Source: Caulobacteraceae bacterium UBA3198 (GTDB lineage: Bacteria; Pseudomonadota; Alphaproteobacteria; Caulobacterales; Caulobacteraceae). Taken from it: a stretch of DNA of 64,000 bases. This document shows positions 51,835 through 61,407 of the stretch, piece by piece; positions within the stretch are counted from its first letter, which is position 1; every line of letters begins with the position of its first letter. A program made the translations under genes and the position numbers. The notes beneath the pieces were generated by a model that made no database searches, was not told the DNA's origin, and was given only the letters and a program-made list of their open reading frames with translations. The DNA lies in the NCBI GenBank assembly GCA_002363865.1, contig DEWY01000009.1, positions 1 through 64,000 of the forward strand, given 5' to 3'.

Positions 51835-51911
51835 CGGAGTGTGGCTCAGTCTGGTAGAGCACCGCGTTCGGGACGCGGGGGTCGCAGGTTCGAATCCTGC
51901 CACTCCGACCA
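51835..51911 (+). tRNA. tRNA-Pro (anticodon CGG)
   Basis: Acceptor arms CGGAGTG and CACTCCG, D-arm GCTCAGTCTGGTAGAGC, anticodon arm CCGCG-TTCGGGA-CGCGG with anticodon CGG, T-arm GCAGGTTCGAATCCTGC, and an encoded CCA end. 77 nt in total. Confidence 0.97.
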
Positions 51912-52066
51912 TTCATCTCCCCGCCGCGAGCGGGTCCGAGACTTTCCCAGACCATCAGTCGTGCGGCCGGCTCGCACTTCGCCGCTCGTATTGCGCCTGC
52001 AGGCCAGGAAAGCGCTCGCCAATTCCGGAACAAAGCAGCAACATTTTGAGCAAATGGAGGGGTGGC

Positions 52067-52894
52067 ATGTCCTGGTTTGACAATCTGGAGTCTATGTTCA
52101 CGGGCCGCGCCCCGCCGCGGGAGCCCCGGCCGGACCGGGTTCCGGAGGTCGTGGCCGAGATGGAGGCTCGAGCGACGCCCTGTATTCGCCTCGCGCCCGG
52201 CGGCGATGGGCGTTCCCGGCTGGGGGGCCTGCCCCAGATGACCAGCGAGTGGCCGCGCTCGGATGGACGGGCCCTGGGCTTTGTGGCCCAGCTTGATCTT
52301 CCGACCCTGCGAGCGGCAGGCGGGCCAGACTGGCTGCCGACGGAGGGGCGCCTGCTGGTCTTCTACGACTTCGAGCACCAACCGTGGGGCATTGAGGCCA
52401 GCGATCTGGGAACCTTCGTGGTCCGCCATGAGGTCGGCGAGGCGCCGCTGGCCCAGGCGCCGGGGGACCTTCATGAGGATGCGCAGTTTCCGGCCTATCC
52501 GGTGACCTATGTTCAGGCGCGCTCCTATGCGGGATGGGAGCGACTGAGCGTCGACTGGAACAGCCTGAGCAAACAGGAAGACCGTGAGCTCGAACGCATC
52601 CTTGATGAGCAGGCGCCGGCGGAGCCGGCCCATCAGATCGGCGGCTATCCGGCGCCCATCCAGGCCGACGGGATGGAGGAGGACTGCCAGAGGATCGTCT
52701 CAGGCCTGTTCGACGCCGCCATGGGCGCGCCTCAGAGCCGGAGCGAGGACTGGCGTCTGCTGCTCCAGATCGACAGCGACAATGAGGTCGGCTTCATGTG
52801 GGGCGACACCGGCCGGATCTATATCTGGGTCCGCGAACAGGACGCCCGGGCCGAGGACTTCTCCAAGGCCTGGCTGATCCTGCAGTGTTCCTGA
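52067..52894 (+). CDS. DUF1963 (YwqG-like) family protein
   Basis: 275 residues from MSWFDNLESMFTGRAPP, with GGAGGGG upstream. The pattern GRSRLGGLPQMTSEWPR, LGFVAQLDLPTL, GRLLVFYDFEHQPWG and a C-terminal WRLLLQIDSDNEVGFMWGDTGRIYIW is diagnostic of DUF1963. Cytosolic, function unknown. It is the first gene after tRNA-Pro (155-bp gap). Confidence 0.88.
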   Translation: MSWFDNLESMFTGRAPPREPRPDRVPEVVAEMEARATPCIRLAPGGDGRSRLGGLPQMTSEWPRSDGRALGFVAQLDLPTLRAAGGPDWLPTEGRLLVFYDFEHQPWGIEASDLGTFVVRHEVGEAPLAQAPGDLHEDAQFPAYPVTYVQARSYAGWERLSVDWNSLSKQEDRELERILDEQAPAEPAHQIGGYPAPIQADGMEEDCQRIVSGLFDAAMGAPQSRSEDWRLLLQIDSDNEVGFMWGDTGRIYIWVREQDARAEDFSKAWLILQCS

Positions 52895-52905
52895 GCCCGC
52901 GGGCC

Positions 52906-53688
52906 TCAGGCGACCCGATTGAGATCCCAGTCATAAGCGTAGCCGGCGATGGCCGGGCGACGCCCCAGGACGGCGCGCAAGGGCGGGGCGGCGTAGCGGT
53001 CGAGGTGATTCAGGACAGCGGCCTCATCGGCCCCGAAGTCCTCCGCGTACCACTTGTAGATCGATGAGAGGATCAGGCCTTTAGCCGTCACCTGCGCGGC
53101 GCGGGGATGGTTCACATAGGCCCGGGCGGCCTGGTCCAGATCCGCGGCCAGGGTCGCGCCGCGCCAGGCCCGCAGGGGCAGGTTAGGGCAGCTGATCGAG
53201 GCGCAGTTCAAGGCGTAGTGGATCATGGGATCGCCCATGGGGCGGAGGATCTCGTGCTCCACCTCGTGCAGCGACAGCCGCCGGCCATCCACCTGCAGGG
53301 TCTTGGCCTTCCAGGGGCCGACCGAGACAAGGGTCGGCCGGATCGCGCGGATCGACTTGACCGGATAGGCGTCCAGGACCACCCGCAGGGTCTCGGCGTT
53401 ATAGAGATTGCTCCAGTAGGCGATCTGCTCAGACCGCGACCGCCCCTTGGACCCCAGCGCCTGCAGAGCCTCCACATAGGCGGCGAGCCCCGCACGGTCG
53501 ACGGCGCTGGCGCGCCAGGCCCGGTAGTCGACCCGGTTGATCCCATCACGTCCGGCCCGGACATGACGGGCGAGCAGGCGGTCGAAGAGCTGGGGGTCGG
53601 CTGAAGCCGCCTGAGCGGCGACCCCGGCCGGCAAGGCCGACGCCACGCCGGCGCTGACACCCAGCCCAATCATCCGTCGCCGATCCAT
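52906..53688 (-). CDS. DUF547-family exported protein
   Basis: 260 residues from MDRRRMIGLGVSAGVASALPAG, with AGGGGAG upstream; the RRR and following hydrophobic stretch suggest export, perhaps by Tat. DUF547 features: VDYRAWRAS, IAYWSNLYNAETLRVVLDAYPVKSI, SLHEVEHEILRP and HYALNCASISCPNLPLRAW. A thiol-protease-like role has been suggested for the fold because of the conserved Cys-His arrangement, but none is proven. It is convergent with the DUF1963 gene. Confidence 0.87.
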   Translation of the reverse strand: MDRRRMIGLGVSAGVASALPAGVAAQAASADPQLFDRLLARHVRAGRDGINRVDYRAWRASAVDRAGLAAYVEALQALGSKGRSRSEQIAYWSNLYNAETLRVVLDAYPVKSIRAIRPTLVSVGPWKAKTLQVDGRRLSLHEVEHEILRPMGDPMIHYALNCASISCPNLPLRAWRGATLAADLDQAARAYVNHPRAAQVTAKGLILSSIYKWYAEDFGADEAAVLNHLDRYAAPPLRAVLGRRPAIAGYAYDWDLNRVA

Positions 53689-53990
53689 GGGCGCTCCCCT
53701 GTCGAGACCCTGCTGAGAGATCATACGCGCCTGGGCCAGCGGCGGTTACCTTGCGCTGAGCGGGCATGGACGGCGGCTGCAAAATCCTGGCCGCCGAACA
53801 TCATACGCAGGTCAGATCCTGGCGCGGCCATGGCGAGTTTTCGGGCCCATTTTTCGGCCGCTGGCAGGATTTTCGGGAGTCGCCCTCGCCCGCCGCGCGA
53901 GATTCTTTCGCACAAAATGCAGGGATTTGTTTGCCAGCGACCATTCTATCGGTACAGGGTAGCGCGCAAGCTACAGGAAATGAGCAAACT
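53689..53990. other. 302-bp upstream region of the cold-shock gene
   Basis: No credible gene. The segment from about 53820 contains GCGGCC and GGCCGC inverted repeats and T-rich patches, which could form a structured leader for the cold-shock mRNA. It also carries the divergent promoter of the DUF547 gene. No definite -35/-10 pair was chosen. Confidence 0.5.
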
Positions 53991-54200
53991 ATGACGACCG
54001 GAACAGTGAAGTGGTTCAACGCCACGAAGGGCTATGGCTTCATTCAGCCCGATGATGGCGGAGCCGACGTGTTTCTTCACATCAGCGCCGTTGAACAAGC
54101 GGGCATGAGCTCGGTGAACGAAGGCGACAAGCTCTCCTTCGAGCTCGAAAAGGACCGTAAGTCGGGCAAGATGTCCGCCGGCCAGCTCCAGAAGGCCTAA
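53991..54200 (+). CDS. Cold-shock domain protein (CspA family)
   Basis: 69 residues from MTTGTVKWFNATKGYGFIQP. RNA-binding motifs RNP1 (KGYGFIQP) and RNP2 (VFLHISAV) are intact. It binds single-stranded RNA/DNA and melts secondary structure. An upstream frame extension exists but begins in non-homologous sequence; AGGAAATGAG lies just before the ATG. Its expression at low temperature or in stationary phase is not inferable. Confidence 0.94.
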   Translation: MTTGTVKWFNATKGYGFIQPDDGGADVFLHISAVEQAGMSSVNEGDKLSFELEKDRKSGKMSAGQLQKA

Positions 54201-54216
54201 AGGCTAAAGGATTTGG

Positions 54217-54250
54217 GCCCCGGTCGGCGACGGCCGGGGCTTCTACCTTT
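54217..54250 (+). terminator. Probable terminator after the cold-shock gene
   Basis: A 7-bp GC stem, GCCCCGG (54217-54223) with CCGGGGC (54234-54240), followed by TTCTACCTTTC. It lies 16 bp after the stop codon. The T-run is interrupted, so efficiency is uncertain. Confidence 0.6.
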
Positions 54251-54299
54251 CTGATATTGAGGCGCGACGGGACCTTCCCGCCCCTCTAGTCTGGCGGCC

Positions 54300-54995
54300 A
54301 TGCCCGCCGGCCCCCCTCCCCTCGCCCCACCCCTGAAGATCGTTGACCTGGCCAAGAGCGTGCCAGGCGGTCGCCTGCTGTTCTCGAACCTGGCCCTCGA
54401 CATGGCGCCTGGCGAGATCGTGGCCATCATGGGTGAGTCCGGGGTGGGCAAGTCGACCCTGCTGAATCTGGTGGCCGGGCTGGACCGCGCCGACGCCGGG
54501 CGAATCGAGATCGATGGCGTTGACCTTTCCAGCCTGGACGACGACGCCCGAACCGGTCTGCGCCGGGATCGGATCGGCTTTGTCTTCCAGGCTTTCCACA
54601 TCCTGCCTCACCTGACCCTGGCCCAGAACGTGGCCCTACCGCTGATCCTGGCCCGGCGTCCGGAAGCCGAGGCGCTGAAGGCGGCCGCCACCATGCTCGA
54701 CCAGGTCGGTTTGGGCGGCCGCGGTCAGGACTTTCCCGCCCAGGTCTCCGGCGGCGAGATGCAGCGCATCGCCCTGGCTCGGGCGCTTGTCCACCGCCCC
54801 GCCCTGGTTCTGGCCGACGAGCCCACCGGCAATCTCGATCCCCAGACCGCCGACGTCATTCTGGCCCTGCTGTGCGACCAGCTGCGCGGCTCAGGCGCCG
54901 CGGCGGTCATCGTCACCCATTCGGAACGGGCGGCCGCCGCCGCCGACCGGGTGCTGACCCTCACCGCTCACGGCCTGGTCGCCCATGGCCGCTAG
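54300..54995 (+). CDS. ABC exporter ATPase, LolD/YbbA type
   Basis: 231 residues. Walker A GESGVGKST, Q-loop FVFQAFHILPHL, signature VSGGEMQRIALARAL, Walker B LVLADEPTGNLDP and the H-loop VTHSERAAAAAD. ADEPTGNLD is typical of the MacB/LolD/FtsE group. It is followed by an FtsX-like permease with an 11-bp overlap. Confidence 0.92.
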   Translation: MPAGPPPLAPPLKIVDLAKSVPGGRLLFSNLALDMAPGEIVAIMGESGVGKSTLLNLVAGLDRADAGRIEIDGVDLSSLDDDARTGLRRDRIGFVFQAFHILPHLTLAQNVALPLILARRPEAEALKAAATMLDQVGLGGRGQDFPAQVSGGEMQRIALARALVHRPALVLADEPTGNLDPQTADVILALLCDQLRGSGAAAVIVTHSERAAAAADRVLTLTAHGLVAHGR

Positions 54996-57552
54996 GCCAG
55001 GCCCTGCTCCGCCATCGGGCCTCAGCCCCCGCCTGCTGGTCTGGATGGTGTTGGGAGAGTGGCGCGCCCAGCCCGGTCGCACCCTGGCGGCGATCCTGGC
55101 CATCGCCGTGGGCGTCGGCCTTGGCCTGGCCATCCATCTGGTCAACCGTTCGGCCCTGGACGAGTTCGCCGGCGCCATCCGCAGCGTCAGCGGCGCAGCC
55201 GACCTGCAGGTGCAGGCGGCAAGCCCCCTCGGCTTCGACGAAGGGCTCTATCCCGTCCTCGCGCGGCTGGATGGCGTGGCGACCGCCAGTCCCGTGGTGG
55301 AGCTGCGCGCCCGCACGGCCAGCGGCGAGCCCCTGACCCTGCTCGGTCTCGCCCCCCTGCGCGCGGCGGCCGTCACCCCCAATCTGGTGGGCGGCGGCGC
55401 GGTCAGCGGCGATGGGGGCGTGACCACGGCCGAGGCGGTATTCGATCTGGACGCCATCACCCTGTCGCCCGCCGCCCTGCAACAGAGCGGGCTGCGGGTC
55501 GGGGATCAGGTGCGGTTGAGCGCAGCGGGTCAGAGCGCCAGCTTCCGCATTGTCGGCAACCTGGACGGAGTCAGCGGCGACCGAGCCCTGGGGGTGATCG
55601 ATATCGCCGCGGCCCAGTGGCGGTTTGACCAGCTGGGCCGGCTCCAGCGGCTCGACCTGCGGCTCAGTCCGGGCGTCGATCGCACCGCCGTCGAGCGGGC
55701 GGTCCAGGCGGCGCTGCCGGCCGAAGCCGCCTTGGTCACCCCGCAGAGCGAGATGCGCCGCACCGAAAGTCTGTCCCGGGCCTACCGGGTCAATCTGCAG
55801 ATGCTGGCCCTGGTGGCCCTCCTCACCGGCGGCTTCCTGGTTTATTCGGCCCAGTCCCTGTCGGTCACCCGACGGCGGCCGCAATTCGCCCTGTTGCGGG
55901 TCCTGGGCCTGCCGGCCCGGGGGATGTTGGGCCAGGTGCTCATCGAAGGCGTCGTCCTTGGTCTGGCCGGCGCCGCGCTGGGCGTCGCCCTTGGCGTGGC
56001 CCTGGCGGAGCTCGCCCTGCGACTGCTCGGCGGAGACCTGGGCGGCGGCTATTTCAGAGGCGGGCGGCCGCCGTTGGTCTTCACGCCCGTCGCCGCGGCG
56101 ATCATCTTTGGGCTCGGCGTGGCCATCGCCGTCCTCGGCAGCCTCTTCCCGGCCTTGCAGGCCGAGCGGATCCCCGCGGCCGTCGCCCTCAAGACCGGCT
56201 CAGGCGAAAGCGCCGAGACCGCCGGCCAGCCGCTTCCCTGGATCAGCCTTGGCCTGCTGGCCGCAGGCGGACTGGCGGCCCTGGGTCCTCCGGTCGGCGG
56301 CGTTCCCCTGTTTGGCTATGGCGCCATCGCCCTGATCCTGGCGGGCGGGGTCGGCGCCATGCCCTGGCTGGCGCGGGGCTTGCTGGGACCCTTGCGGCGG
56401 CTGAGAGCGCCGGCTCCGCCCGTCGCCCTGGCCATCGCTCGGCTGTGGGGCGCGCCGCGTCAGGCGGCCGTGGCGCTTTGCGGCATCGTCGCCAGCACCA
56501 GCCTCATGGTGGCCATGGCGGTGATGGTCACCAGCTTCCGCGGCTCGGTGGAGGACTGGCTGATCCAGATCCTGCCAGCCGACATCTATATGCGGCTCGA
56601 CCCCGGCCTCACCCTTGATTCCGAAGCCCAGGCCCGGCTCGCCGCGGCCCCGGAAGCCGCCGCCATCGAGTTTCGCCAGAGCTTCAATCTTCGCCTGCGT
56701 CCCGACCGCCCCCCGGTCCAGGTCAGCGCCCGGGGCCAGGCCAGCACGGGCGCCGGCGAAGGCCTGCCCCTGGTCGGCCGTCAGATAAGGCCCGAAGGCC
56801 TGCCGGTGTGGATTTCTGAACCCATGGCCAGGCTCTATGACCTGAGCCCCGGGGACCCCCTCGCCCTGCCCATTGGGCCAGGCGCCCAGGCGCAGGTGAC
56901 CGTGGCCGGGGTCTGGCGGGACTATTCCAACCAGTTCGGGGCGCTGATCCTGGATCAGGCCGCCTACACCGCCCTGACCGACGACGCCGGGCGCGCCGAG
57001 GCCGCCATCACCCTGGCGCCCGGCGTCGAGCCCGAAGAAGCGATCGAGGCCTTCCGCGTTCGCCTGCCTCCTTCGATCGCGCCGGGGGCGGATTTCGCCG
57101 AACCCCGGGAGATCCGCGCCGTGGCGCTGCGGATCTTCGACCGCTCCTTCGCCGTCACCTACGCCCTGGAGGCCATCTCCATCCTGGTGGGCCTGGCCGG
57201 GGTGGCGACCACCTTCTCGGCCCAGACGCTGGCCCGCCGCAAGGAGTTCGGCATGCTGCGCCATGTGGGCGTGCGGCGGGGTCAGATCATGCAGATGCTG
57301 GCCACCGAGGGCGCCCTGCTCGGCGCTGTCGGCGCCCTGGCCGGCCTGACGCTCGGGGTGATCATGAGCCAGGTGCTGATCCACGTGGTCAATCCGCAGT
57401 CCTTCAACTGGACCATGGAGACCAGACTGCCCTGGCCCCTGCTGGCCACCCTGGCCGTGGTCCTGGTGGCCACCTCGGCCGGCGCCGCGGTGCTGGCCGG
57501 GCGTGGGGCGGTGGCCGACAGCGCTGTGTGCGCCGTACGGGAGGACTGGTGA
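54985..57552 (+). CDS. FtsX-like ABC permease, YbbP type
   Basis: 855 residues. The N-terminal helix (LAAILAIAVGVGLGLAIHLVN) is followed by a large extracytoplasmic domain, and FtsX-like blocks occur near 270-400 and at the C-terminus (MLRHVGVRRGQIMQMLATEGALLG). The layout of two FtsX cores with extra helices is that of YbbP/AttG-like permeases. The partner ATPase precedes it, and a lipocalin-like secreted protein follows with overlapping TGATG. The set resembles attE-attG-attH. Confidence 0.9.
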   Translation: MAARPGPAPPSGLSPRLLVWMVLGEWRAQPGRTLAAILAIAVGVGLGLAIHLVNRSALDEFAGAIRSVSGAADLQVQAASPLGFDEGLYPVLARLDGVATASPVVELRARTASGEPLTLLGLAPLRAAAVTPNLVGGGAVSGDGGVTTAEAVFDLDAITLSPAALQQSGLRVGDQVRLSAAGQSASFRIVGNLDGVSGDRALGVIDIAAAQWRFDQLGRLQRLDLRLSPGVDRTAVERAVQAALPAEAALVTPQSEMRRTESLSRAYRVNLQMLALVALLTGGFLVYSAQSLSVTRRRPQFALLRVLGLPARGMLGQVLIEGVVLGLAGAALGVALGVALAELALRLLGGDLGGGYFRGGRPPLVFTPVAAAIIFGLGVAIAVLGSLFPALQAERIPAAVALKTGSGESAETAGQPLPWISLGLLAAGGLAALGPPVGGVPLFGYGAIALILAGGVGAMPWLARGLLGPLRRLRAPAPPVALAIARLWGAPRQAAVALCGIVASTSLMVAMAVMVTSFRGSVEDWLIQILPADIYMRLDPGLTLDSEAQARLAAAPEAAAIEFRQSFNLRLRPDRPPVQVSARGQASTGAGEGLPLVGRQIRPEGLPVWISEPMARLYDLSPGDPLALPIGPGAQAQVTVAGVWRDYSNQFGALILDQAAYTALTDDAGRAEAAITLAPGVEPEEAIEAFRVRLPPSIAPGADFAEPREIRAVALRIFDRSFAVTYALEAISILVGLAGVATTFSAQTLARRKEFGMLRHVGVRRGQIMQMLATEGALLGAVGALAGLTLGVIMSQVLIHVVNPQSFNWTMETRLPWPLLATLAVVLVATSAGAAVLAGRGAVADSAVCAVREDW

Positions 57553-58640
57553 TGATCCACCGTCGCATCTTTGCCGGCCTGTTGGCGGCGAACCTGATCC
57601 TGCTGGCCGGCCGCAGCCAGGCTCAGGACCGGGCGGGCGCCCCGGTCTTCGCGCCGGTGCGGCCTGGCCGCCCCCTGTCCTTCCCGGCCAATCACGGCGC
57701 CCACCCAGACTTCCGGACCGAGTGGTGGTACGTCACCGGCTGGCTGCAGGCGCAGGGGCAGCCGATCGGATTCCAGATCACCTTCTTCCGGATCCGCACC
57801 GGCGCCGACACCCGCAATCCCAGCGCGTTCGCCCCCACCCAGGTAATCTTCGCCCACGCGGCCATCTCCGATCCAGCCGTAGGGCGGCTGATCCACGCCC
57901 AGCGCATCGCCCGGGCGGGCTTTGGCCTGGCGCAGGCCAAGGTGGGCGACATGGACCTCGTCCTCGACGATTGGCGGCTGCGCCGGGCGCCCGACGGGAC
58001 CCTCAAAGCCCGCGCCGGCGACCAGGCCTTCGCCCTGGACCTCTCCCTGGCCCCGACCCAGCCGCCGCTCTTGCAGGGCCAGCAGGGCTACAGCCGCAAG
58101 GGGCCTCGGCCTGATCAGGCGAGCTACTATTACAGCCTGCCGCACCTGAAGGTCAGCGGTGCCCTGACCCGAGAAGGCCGGCGCATCGCCGTCACCGGGG
58201 AGGCCTGGATGGATCAGGAATGGTCGTCGACCCTGCTGGACGCCCGCGCGGTGGGCTGGGACTGGGCGGGGATCAATCTGGACGACGGCGGCGCGCTGAC
58301 CGCCTTCCAGGTGCGCGATGAGCAGGGCCAGGCGGTCTGGGCCGGCGGCTCCCTGCGCGGAGCCGACGGACGAACGACCATCTTCGGTCCGGGCGATGTC
58401 CGGTTCGTGACCCGCCGGCACTGGCGCTCGCCGCGCACCGGCGCCCGCTATCCGATCGCCCGGGACATCCAGGTGCGGACGCCGGGCGGCCCCCGGGTCT
58501 GGCGGCTGGAGCCCCTGTTCGATGATCAGGAACTCGACAGCCGGCCGGTGGGCCCGGTCTATTGGGAAGGCGCCGTGCGAACCGACGGCGGCCGGGGCTA
58601 TCTCGAACTCACCGGCTATGACGCGCCGCTGGCCCTCTAG
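57552..58640 (+). CDS. AttH/CrtC-like secreted lipocalin-fold protein
   Basis: 362 residues from MIHRRIFAGLLAANLILLAG, a signal peptide; the ATG overlaps the permease stop (TGATG). Family signature: FPANHGAHPDFRTEWWYVTGWL, here split as FPANHGAHPDF and TEWWYVTGWL, plus QITFFRIRTG, GYSRKGP, SYYYSLPHL and EAWMDQEWSS. This is the lipocalin-like domain of AttH and carotenoid 1,2-hydratase. It probably binds or processes a hydrophobic substrate moved by the upstream transporter. No carotenoid genes are nearby. Confidence 0.87.
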   Translation: MIHRRIFAGLLAANLILLAGRSQAQDRAGAPVFAPVRPGRPLSFPANHGAHPDFRTEWWYVTGWLQAQGQPIGFQITFFRIRTGADTRNPSAFAPTQVIFAHAAISDPAVGRLIHAQRIARAGFGLAQAKVGDMDLVLDDWRLRRAPDGTLKARAGDQAFALDLSLAPTQPPLLQGQQGYSRKGPRPDQASYYYSLPHLKVSGALTREGRRIAVTGEAWMDQEWSSTLLDARAVGWDWAGINLDDGGALTAFQVRDEQGQAVWAGGSLRGADGRTTIFGPGDVRFVTRRHWRSPRTGARYPIARDIQVRTPGGPRVWRLEPLFDDQELDSRPVGPVYWEGAVRTDGGRGYLELTGYDAPLAL

Positions 58641-58694
58641 GTCCTGCCTCCGCCGCTGAGCTAGACTGTTGAGACCCGTGATGAGGAGTCCGCC

Positions 58695-59126
58695 ATGGCC
58701 TATTGGCTGCTGAAGTCCGAGCCGGACGTGTTCTCCTGGAACGACCTCGTCGCCCGCGGCGCGGAGGGAGAGCCGTGGAACGGGGTCCGCAACCACACCG
58801 CCAAGCTCAACATGATGGCCATGAAACGCGGCGATCAGGCCTTCTTCTACCACTCCCAGGCCGGCAAGGAGATCGTCGGCGTCTGCGAGGTGATCGCCGA
58901 GGCCTATCCCGACCCCACCGATGCGAAGGGCGTCTTTGTCTGTGTCGACGTGCGGGCCGTCGCCCCCCTGCCCCGCCCCTTCACCCTGGCCGAGGCCAAG
59001 GCCGACCCCGCCTTGCAAGGGATGTCCCTCGTCACCTCCTTCCGGCTTTCGGTGCAGCCGGTGACCGACGCCGAATGGGCGCATATCCTGGCCTCGGTCG
59101 GCGCTGACCAGCTGGCTTCTCAATGA
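58695..59126 (+). CDS. EVE-domain protein
   Basis: 143 residues. MAYWLLKSEPDVFSWNDL and WNGVRNHTAKLNMMAMKRGDQAFFYHSQ, read as GVRNHTAKLN and GDQAFFYHS, are the standard EVE (thymocyte nuclear protein 1-like) hallmarks, with TSFRLSVQPVTDAEW at the end. EVE domains bind modified nucleobases in DNA or RNA. The stop overlaps the start of the adaptor gene as ATGA, so it is co-translated with a transporter component, an unexpected partner. Confidence 0.92.
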   Translation: MAYWLLKSEPDVFSWNDLVARGAEGEPWNGVRNHTAKLNMMAMKRGDQAFFYHSQAGKEIVGVCEVIAEAYPDPTDAKGVFVCVDVRAVAPLPRPFTLAEAKADPALQGMSLVTSFRLSVQPVTDAEWAHILASVGADQLASQ

Positions 59127-60199
59127 GCCGAAACGCAAAGCGGCTGCGGCTTGGCGCCATCGTCCTCCTGCTGGGGATCGTCGCGGTCGTCGCCCTGGTG
59201 CTGAGCCGCCGGCCGCCGGAGGTTCAGGTACTGACGGTGCGTCCAGAGAGGACCGAGCTCGTCCTGGCCGTGGTCGGCCGGGTGCGGCCCCTGGACCTGG
59301 TGGAGGTGCGCTCTCCCAATCCCGGCCAGGTGATCGAACTGCTGGCCGACGACGGCGATCAGGTGACCGAAGGCCAGCCCCTGGCCCTGATCCGCGACAC
59401 GGTCGAAGAGGCCCAGACCGAGGCCGACGCCGCCCGGGTTCGGGCCGCCCAGGCCGAGGCGGCCGAGGCGCGCCTGGCCTATCAGCGCACGGATACCCTG
59501 GCCCGTGAGGGGTTCGCCGCCCAGGCCTCCCTGGACCGGGCCCGGGCGAGCCTTCGCTCAGCAGAGGCCGCGGTCGCCGCGGCCCAGGCCACCGCCCGGG
59601 CTTCGGCCGCCCGCGGCCGCGAGTTCATCGTCCGCGCTCCCATGTCCGGCGTCATCCTGGTGCGCCCCATCGACAGCGGCCAGGTGGTCACCCCCACAAC
59701 CACCCTGTTCGAGCTGGGCTCCCTGGACGGCGTGGAGATCCTGGCCGAGGTGGACGAGGCCTATGCCGACGACCTGCGTCCGGGCATGGAGGCTCGCGCC
59801 GCGGCTTCGGGCGGAGAGGCGCGGTTCGCCGCCATGGTCAGCGAGGTCTCGCCCAAGGTGGATTCCTCCACCGGCGGGCGGCTGGTCAAGGTCCGGCCGC
59901 AGGTCGGCGCCGACCTGGCGCCAGGCCGTTCGGTGGACGTGACGATCGTGGTGGAAGTTCGCGCCGGCGCCCTGGTCATACCCCGTCAGGCGGTGGTCGA
60001 CGCCACCACCGCGTCCAAGGCCTATGTGATCGACGCCGACGACGTCATTTTGGCTCGCGACATCACCATCGCCCGCTGGCCCTCCCAGGGCGCCATCATC
60101 GAGCAGGGTCTGTCGGCGGGCGACCGGGTGGTCCTGAACCCCTCTGATCTGCGCCCAGGGGATGCGATCCGTCCGGTCTCGCCCCCGGATGCGAGCTGA
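59123..60199 (+). CDS. Periplasmic adaptor (membrane fusion) protein, HlyD/MacA/DevB type
   Basis: 358 residues. A single N-terminal membrane helix (about 8-26), then a biotinyl-lipoyl half (VEVRSPNPGQVIELLADDGD), a short coiled-coil hairpin (residues 90-160), the second lipoyl half (IVRAPMSGVILVRPIDSGQ) and a beta-barrel domain. It forms a tripartite exporter with the following permease and ATPase. Order adaptor-permease-ATPase recalls devBCA. No outer-membrane TolC gene is in the window. Confidence 0.9.
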   Translation: MSRNAKRLRLGAIVLLLGIVAVVALVLSRRPPEVQVLTVRPERTELVLAVVGRVRPLDLVEVRSPNPGQVIELLADDGDQVTEGQPLALIRDTVEEAQTEADAARVRAAQAEAAEARLAYQRTDTLAREGFAAQASLDRARASLRSAEAAVAAAQATARASAARGREFIVRAPMSGVILVRPIDSGQVVTPTTTLFELGSLDGVEILAEVDEAYADDLRPGMEARAAASGGEARFAAMVSEVSPKVDSSTGGRLVKVRPQVGADLAPGRSVDVTIVVEVRAGALVIPRQAVVDATTASKAYVIDADDVILARDITIARWPSQGAIIEQGLSAGDRVVLNPSDLRPGDAIRPVSPPDAS

Positions 60200-60202
60200 G
60201 CC

Positions 60203-61407
60203 ATGTTCGCCTTCAAGGTGGCGCAGCGATACCTGACCTCCAATCCCGCCCAGACCGCCCTGCTGGTCATCGGCGTGGCGCTGGGCGTCACGGTCTTCAT
60301 CTTCATCACCGCCCTGATCGAGGGGCTCGCCATCCGGCTGACCGACGAGGTCACCGCCAACAGCGCCCATGTGACCCTGGAGCCTCCCACCCGGCTGGCC
60401 GAAATCCTGCCGGGAGACGAGGCGGTGCGGACCGAAGGGGTGGCCCTGGTTTCCACCTTCCAGCGCCGTCAGATCCGCGCCTGGCGCTCCACCGCCGAGC
60501 TGATCACCCGCCAGCCGGGGGTCTCGGCGCTGAGCCCGCAGATCAGCGGCAACGCCTTCCTGGTCAAGGGTGAGGCCGTTCAGCCGGTTTCCGTCACAGG
60601 ACTGGAGCCGGAAGGGCTCGACGCCATCACCCCGATCACCCCCAACCTCGTCGCGGGCCAGGGGGCGCTGGGGGCGGACGGCCTGCTGATCGGGACGCAG
60701 CTCGCCGAGGACCTGGGTCTGAGCGCCGGCCAGCCCGTGCTGCTGCGCACCGACCGCGGAGGTGAGCGCCTACTGACCGTGCGCGGCGTCTTCAAGACCG
60801 GCCTGCAGAGCCTGGATTCCCGGGTCGCCTTCCTGTCGCTGCAGACCGCCCGGCCCTTGTTCGACCTGCCCGAAGGGGTGACCAATATCGAGATCAAGCT
60901 GGATGATCCGGGGCGGGCGCGCGAGGTGGCCGACTTTCTCGCCGGCGCCACGGGCCTGCGCGCCACACCCTGGCAGGAAAAGAACCTGAACCTGGAGGAC
61001 GCCTTGGAGGCCCAGGGGCGGACCGGGACTCTGATCCAGATCTTCTCCCTGATCTCCATCATCATCGGGGTGGCCAGCGCGCTGGTCCTGTCGGCCTATC
61101 GGCGGCGCAGCGAGGTGGGAATCATGCGCGCCTTCGGCATCTCGGGAGGCTTCATCGTGGCGGTCTTCATGCTGCAGGGCCTGCTGATCGGGCTGGTGGG
61201 TGGCCTTCTGGGGTGCGTCAGCGGCTACGGGCTCTGCACCTTCCTCGCCTCCTTGAGCGACGCCGACGGAAATCCGCCCCTGCCGATCGCCCCGGAGCAG
61301 GGCGGCTATGTCGCGGTGCTGATCCTCACCACCCTGGGGGCGGTGCTGGCCTCGGCCTTCCCGGCCCGGTCGGCCTCGCAGATCGATCCCCTGGAGGCGA
61401 TCCAGCA

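Noticed and set aside
51632..51911. tRNA-associated integrated element (tRNA-Gln and tRNA-Pro as attachment sites)
   Set aside because: No integrase, no repeated tRNA 3' end and no change in base composition next to either tRNA; the following genes look like ordinary chromosomal genes.
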